Below are positions 37,143-41,326 of a DNA stretch of 41,326 nucleotides, piece by piece. The DNA lies in assembly GCA_018064625.1 (NCBI GenBank), contig JAGHUW010000035.1:1-41326 (forward strand), read 5' to 3'. Made by a program: the position numbers and the translations under genes. The stretch is from Candidatus Cryptobacteroides equifaecalis. GTDB taxonomy: Bacteria; Bacteroidota; Bacteroidia; Bacteroidales; UBA932. The notes below the pieces were generated by a model. The model did not search any database, was not told the DNA's origin, and saw nothing but the letters and a program-made list of their open reading frames with translations. Positions within the stretch are counted from its first letter, which is position 1. Each line of letters starts with the position of its first letter.

Positions 37143-39593
37143 ATGAAAAAGACAGTATTATTCCTTCTTCTCAGTTCATTTGCACTCGGAGTGCAGGCTG
37201 AGGAAAAAGAAGTTTTCGAGTACAGATTTTCCGGCCTGTACGAATTGAAAAATGCCCATATCGTCGACAGTCTGGACGTGAACGGAAAGAGATTCGAACT
37301 GAAGAATCTGCTGGATTCAGCCATCCCTACAGTCCATGTGGATGAACTCCCCTGGGCCAAGGGCACGGCCCAGGCCGGACGCGAGGAGAGCATCAGGGAA
37401 GGGGCATGCTACGCCCGTATGATGGGATTCAAACTGGACAACTCAAGCTTCACAAAGTTAGGCGTCAAGATTAGCGGCACCGAGGATTACCGTCTGTACG
37501 TGGACGGAGTTTCCAACTCAGGGTCCGGAATCCAGCTTGAGCCTGGAACCCATGAATTTCTGGTGAAATACCTTCTCACGGATTCCCTCAAAGTAAGCTA
37601 TGAGCTCAGCTGTGGGGATGCCGTACAGACATTCGGCCCGGGCAGGCGTTTCTCCCTCGATGCAAACACCATAGGCCGGAGCTGCAGGGGCGTCAGCGTC
37701 TCTCCGGACGGAAAATACGCGCTTATCAGTTACAACACGGTGTTTGCCGGAGGAGCGAGTGAAACAAAGACAGATCTGGTAAGTCTTGCGGACGGCAGAT
37801 GCCTTCTCAGCAGCGATACCCAGCTCGCGTGGCTTGCAAACAGCTGCGAATATTGGTATACAGAGAAGTCGCTGGAGGGAGGAAGGGACATCATAGCCGT
37901 CAGCCCGAAAGACGGCAGCCGCCGCGTGCTGGCTTCGCGCATCCCTGAAGGTTACTTTGTGATCTCCCCTTCCGAGGACTACCTTATATATTATCAGTAT
38001 CAGGAAGGACCCAAGGAGGGTGAGGTGCATCAGATCCTTACTCCGGACGACCGTCAGCCAGGATGGAGAAGCAGGAGCAACCTGGCCCGCTACGACATTG
38101 CAAGCGGCGTGATGCAGCCTCTCACCTTCGGCCACCACAATGCCTATCTGGCCGATATTTCCTGCGACGGCCGCACGCTGCTGTTCTCAACTTACCGCGA
38201 GCGTCTTACCCAGCGTCCTACCACTCTCAGCTCGTATTATACGATGGACCTGGAGACGCTGGAGACCAGATGCGTAATCGAGGACGACGGTTTCATTGCC
38301 GGGGTGTCATTCTCCCCTGACGGAAAGCAGCTGCTCGTGCGTGCTTCGGCAGAGGCCTTCGGAGGCTTCGCAAGCGAGGTGAAGCAGGGGCAGACGCCCA
38401 ACACCTTCCACTATCTGCTCTATGTGCTGACGCTGGAAGATCTGAGCGTCAAGACCATCACCCCCGGCTTCGGACCATCGCCACTGGACTGCGTATGGAG
38501 CAGGGCCGACGGACGCGTCTACACCCGTACGGAGGATGGAGACTGCCATGGATTATACTCAATCAATCCTTTAGATGGAAAGATTCAGAAGATTGATTTA
38601 CAGGAAGAATATATCACATCACTCGACCTTGCTTACAATGCTCCCACGCTTGCTTACTGCGGCCAGAGTCTGGAGAATGCAGACAGGGTTTACGCACTTG
38701 ACCTGAAGAAGAAAAAGAGCGTACTGCTGAATGACCTCAGCAGTGAAAGGCTTTCCGGAGTAGAGATGGGCCAGGGTGGTTCGTACGAATTCACAAGCAG
38801 CCGCGGAGACAGAATTACCGCGTTCTTCGTCACTCCGCCGGATATGGACCCGGACAGGAAATACCCTATGCTCGTACATTATTACGGCGGCTGCTCCCCT
38901 AGCCTGAGGTATGCAGTGGGATCATATTCACCTCAGTATTATGCCGCCCAGGGCTATGTATTCATGGTTGTGAATCCGAGCGGTGCTTCAGGAATGGGCC
39001 AGGAGTTCGCTGCAAGACACGTGAATACCGCCGGAGATGTGGTTTCAGACGATATCATCGAGGCTGTTCAGAACTTCTGCAAGGATCATCCTTATGTGAA
39101 TACGGAAAAGATAGGCTGCTTCAGCGCTTCTTACGGCGGATTCATGACACAGCTGCTTCTCACCAAGACGGATATGTTCGCCTGCGGCATATCCCACGCC
39201 GGCATCAGCAGCCATACAAGCTACTGGGGCGAGGGTTACTGGGGATATTCCTACAGCGAGACCAGCATGGCTAACAGCTATCCGTGGACCAGAAAAGACC
39301 TCTACGTTGACCGCAGCCCGCTTTACAATGCAGACAAGATACATACACCTCTTCTGTTCCTGCACGGCTCGGCGGACACCAATGTACCAATAGGCGAGAG
39401 CATACAGATGTTCACGGCCCTCAAGCTTCTTGGCCAGGACACCGCATTCGTGGTCGTCGACGGCGAGAATCACGGCATACGCGAGTTCAACAAGCGCCGC
39501 CAGTGGCTGCGCACCATCTCCGCATGGTTCTCCAAGTATCTCAAGGACGATCCGTCCTGGTGGAACGAACTCTACCCGGAAAAGAATCTATAG
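37143..39593 (+). CDS. S9 family peptidase (dipeptidyl peptidase IV/prolyl oligopeptidase-like), secreted
   Basis: Signal peptide; WD40-like SVSPDGKYALI / FSPDGKQLLV repeats; SASYGGFMT nucleophile, GSADTNVP (Asp), ENHGI (His). Confidence 0.9.
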   Translation: MKKTVLFLLLSSFALGVQAEEKEVFEYRFSGLYELKNAHIVDSLDVNGKRFELKNLLDSAIPTVHVDELPWAKGTAQAGREESIREGACYARMMGFKLDNSSFTKLGVKISGTEDYRLYVDGVSNSGSGIQLEPGTHEFLVKYLLTDSLKVSYELSCGDAVQTFGPGRRFSLDANTIGRSCRGVSVSPDGKYALISYNTVFAGGASETKTDLVSLADGRCLLSSDTQLAWLANSCEYWYTEKSLEGGRDIIAVSPKDGSRRVLASRIPEGYFVISPSEDYLIYYQYQEGPKEGEVHQILTPDDRQPGWRSRSNLARYDIASGVMQPLTFGHHNAYLADISCDGRTLLFSTYRERLTQRPTTLSSYYTMDLETLETRCVIEDDGFIAGVSFSPDGKQLLVRASAEAFGGFASEVKQGQTPNTFHYLLYVLTLEDLSVKTITPGFGPSPLDCVWSRADGRVYTRTEDGDCHGLYSINPLDGKIQKIDLQEEYITSLDLAYNAPTLAYCGQSLENADRVYALDLKKKKSVLLNDLSSERLSGVEMGQGGSYEFTSSRGDRITAFFVTPPDMDPDRKYPMLVHYYGGCSPSLRYAVGSYSPQYYAAQGYVFMVVNPSGASGMGQEFAARHVNTAGDVVSDDIIEAVQNFCKDHPYVNTEKIGCFSASYGGFMTQLLLTKTDMFACGISHAGISSHTSYWGEGYWGYSYSETSMANSYPWTRKDLYVDRSPLYNADKIHTPLLFLHGSADTNVPIGESIQMFTALKLLGQDTAFVVVDGENHGIREFNKRRQWLRTISAWFSKYLKDDPSWWNELYPEKNL

Positions 39594-39608
39594 CTCTTGA
39601 ATTTTGCT

Positions 39609-39616
39609 TATATTTG
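39609..39616 (+). promoter_or_regulatory. Putative -7 box TATATTTG upstream of the GH5-like gene
   Basis: Exact TAnnTTTG, 17 nt before ATG 39634; no clear -33. Confidence 0.4.
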
Positions 39617-39633
39617 TAACAAGCGATTATTTC

Positions 39634-41326
39634 ATGAAAAAGATTACTCTGATACTTACGGCAATCATGGCTTTCTGCCTTAGTGTTGCGGCACAGAACA
39701 GCCCGCGTAAAGGAAGATGGACAAAGGAACAGGCCTGGGAGTGGTACAACGCCCAGCCATGGATACGCGGATGCAACTACATGAGTGCGGATTGCGCCAA
39801 CAGGGTTGACCAGTGGCAGGAACTTGGCTTCGAGGAACGCTTCGAGACCCAGCGTCAGGAACTTGCACTGGCACAGTCCATTGGTTTCAACACCGTCAGG
39901 CTGCTCATTGCCGAGGAAGGATTCGGAATCTGGATTGCGGACCATGACGGCTTCATGCAGAGGTTCGACCGCACCCTTGCCCTTTGCTTCGAGCACGGCA
40001 TACGCGCCATCGTTACCCTGGCAAACGACTGCTCGCGCCCAAAGGAGCTTTGGAAATTGCCTCAGCCAGGTCCTCAGCACTATGATTGGGGATATCACGG
40101 CGGCCGTAAGCAGTCCCAGCACGGAACCTACCCCGGAGCCATAGGCTTCACCTCCCTTGACGATCCGGAACTCTCGGAAGCCTTCTTTCAGATGTGCCGC
40201 GAGATAATGACCGTGCACAAGGATGACCAGAGGATACTTTTCTGGGACCTTATCAACGAGCCTGGAGCTAACAACCGCAAGCAGGTCAGCGTGGCAAACG
40301 TGAGACGTCTTTTCGAGATAGGCTGGGAGGTAAATCCTTCGCAGCCGCTCACGGCAGACCTTTGGAACTCTTTCGGCAAGGGTGAGAAAAACCCGAGCGA
40401 GAATGCCGTTGCCGAGCTATGCGACATCATAAGCTACCATGACTACTCCCCTCTCAAAAGACAGAAGGAGATTGCGGAGGACCTCCGCGAGCGCATCGGC
40501 CGTCCTATGATAAACACCGAATGGCTTGCCAGAATCAGAGGCAACTACGTGCAGGACTGCTACGCCTTCTTCGAGCAGGAGCGTATAGGCTGCACCATGT
40601 GGGGCTTCGTCGCAGGCAAATACCAGACCTACGAGCCTTGGGAAAGCATGTGGAAGGAGATCGACGCCGGCAAAGGCAAGCACTACGAGATTACCAAGTG
40701 GTTCCACGACCTCTACCGTCCGTCTCTCAGGCCTTACGACCCTGAGGAAATCGCAATCATAAGCCACATCAACGCCCAGGCAGACGACGAATTCGCCAAC
40801 AAGGGCGCATACAGCATCAGGCAAAACATAGCCCGCAGCCACAAGATTCTCTCCGAGGACATCTGGAACGGCTACAGACGCACCGAGTTCGACTTCGAGG
40901 GACACAAGGCATGGGTCGTGGAGCCTGCGGTCAGCCCGCTTCAGGGACGCCCTTGGACCTGGACCACACAGTGGGCCGAGGCCTATGTGGACCGCACCGG
41001 CGTGCTTGACCTGCTGAAGGAAGGCTTCCATCACGTGACCATAGACATCTTTGAGGAAAGGGGCAGCGACGAGGCTGTGGCCCTTATGGCAAGGTTCCAG
41101 GATTTCCTGCGCACAGAGCTGGGCTTCTGCCCTCAGGCAAGGCTGATAGGATTGAGCTGGGGAGGTTTCTTCGCCGTCAGATACGCGGCTGCGTACCCTC
41201 AGAATGTTGCCAGGATCTATCTTGACGCACCTCTGCTCTGCCTGGGCAGGGAGTTCAAGGGCGACATCGGCCCTTGGAAGGATATGAAGAAGGGCAAGTG
41301 GAGCAAGGACGCGCGCATGCCTGTCA
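39634..41326 (+). CDS. GH5-like glycoside hydrolase fused to an alpha/beta hydrolase (esterase-like) domain; truncated by the window end
   Basis: Not in the ORF track because no stop is reached. Translated from 39634: MKKITLILTAIMAFCLSVAAQ signal peptide; FWDLINEPG (acid/base E ~40258-40260), MINTEWLARI (nucleophile E ~40519-40521); C-terminal IGLSWGGFFAVRYAAAYPQ (41149-41166). Confidence 0.75.
   Translation, partial: MKKITLILTAIMAFCLSVAAQNSPRKGRWTKEQAWEWYNAQPWIRGCNYMSADCANRVDQWQELGFEERFETQRQELALAQSIGFNTVRLLIAEEGFGIWIADHDGFMQRFDRTLALCFEHGIRAIVTLANDCSRPKELWKLPQPGPQHYDWGYHGGRKQSQHGTYPGAIGFTSLDDPELSEAFFQMCREIMTVHKDDQRILFWDLINEPGANNRKQVSVANVRRLFEIGWEVNPSQPLTADLWNSFGKGEKNPSENAVAELCDIISYHDYSPLKRQKEIAEDLRERIGRPMINTEWLARIRGNYVQDCYAFFEQERIGCTMWGFVAGKYQTYEPWESMWKEIDAGKGKHYEITKWFHDLYRPSLRPYDPEEIAIISHINAQADDEFANKGAYSIRQNIARSHKILSEDIWNGYRRTEFDFEGHKAWVVEPAVSPLQGRPWTWTTQWAEAYVDRTGVLDLLKEGFHHVTIDIFEERGSDEAVALMARFQDFLRTELGFCPQARLIGLSWGGFFAVRYAAAYPQNVARIYLDAPLLCLGREFKGDIGPWKDMKKGKWSKDARMPV

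Noticed and set aside
39541-40218. 225 aa minus-strand ORF, plus 40417..41034
   Set aside because: Antisense to the GH5-like gene, whose plus-strand translation has a signal peptide and catalytic motifs.

Overview
This 41.3 kb window looks chromosomal and Bacteroidota-like (order Bacteroidales by gene content and TAnnTTTG-type promoters). It is dense with housekeeping and metabolic genes: rlmD, a Ca/Na antiporter, a cysteate-synthase-like PLP enzyme, rarA, GH13, an Omp85/BamA-like protein, a TrmH-type methyltransferase, a GH2 lipoprotein, a fimbrillin-family lipoprotein, PPi-dependent phosphofructokinase, an inositol monophosphatase, a Na+-pumping oxaloacetate decarboxylase operon (oadGAB), ligA, relA/spoT, an Ig-like lipoprotein, an outer membrane protein, ispG, rlmI, an RNase D-like exonuclease, a CDF transporter, a bleomycin-hydrolase-like C1 peptidase, pssA, an S9 peptidase and a partial GH5-like/alpha-beta-hydrolase fusion. 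I saw no rRNA, tRNA, CRISPR array, transposon or prophage, and no clear new multi-gene defence or mobile system. The most interesting signals are: (i) a long-type IspG that seems to have lost most of its central insert domain; (ii) two distant AT-rich hairpins sharing the stem TATAACA-N4-TGTTATA, one inside a ~51 bp imperfect palindrome between convergent genes and one just upstream of an S9 peptidase; (iii) an orphan fimbrillin gene preceded by two successive minus-strand terminator-like hairpins and a 14 bp palindrome; (iv) several promoter -7 boxes only 4-9 nt from start codons, suggesting leaderless transcripts; (v) a GH5-like plus esterase fusion; (vi) a cysteate synthase-like gene that may feed sulfonolipid synthesis. 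All functional calls come from reading motifs by eye; no database search was run.
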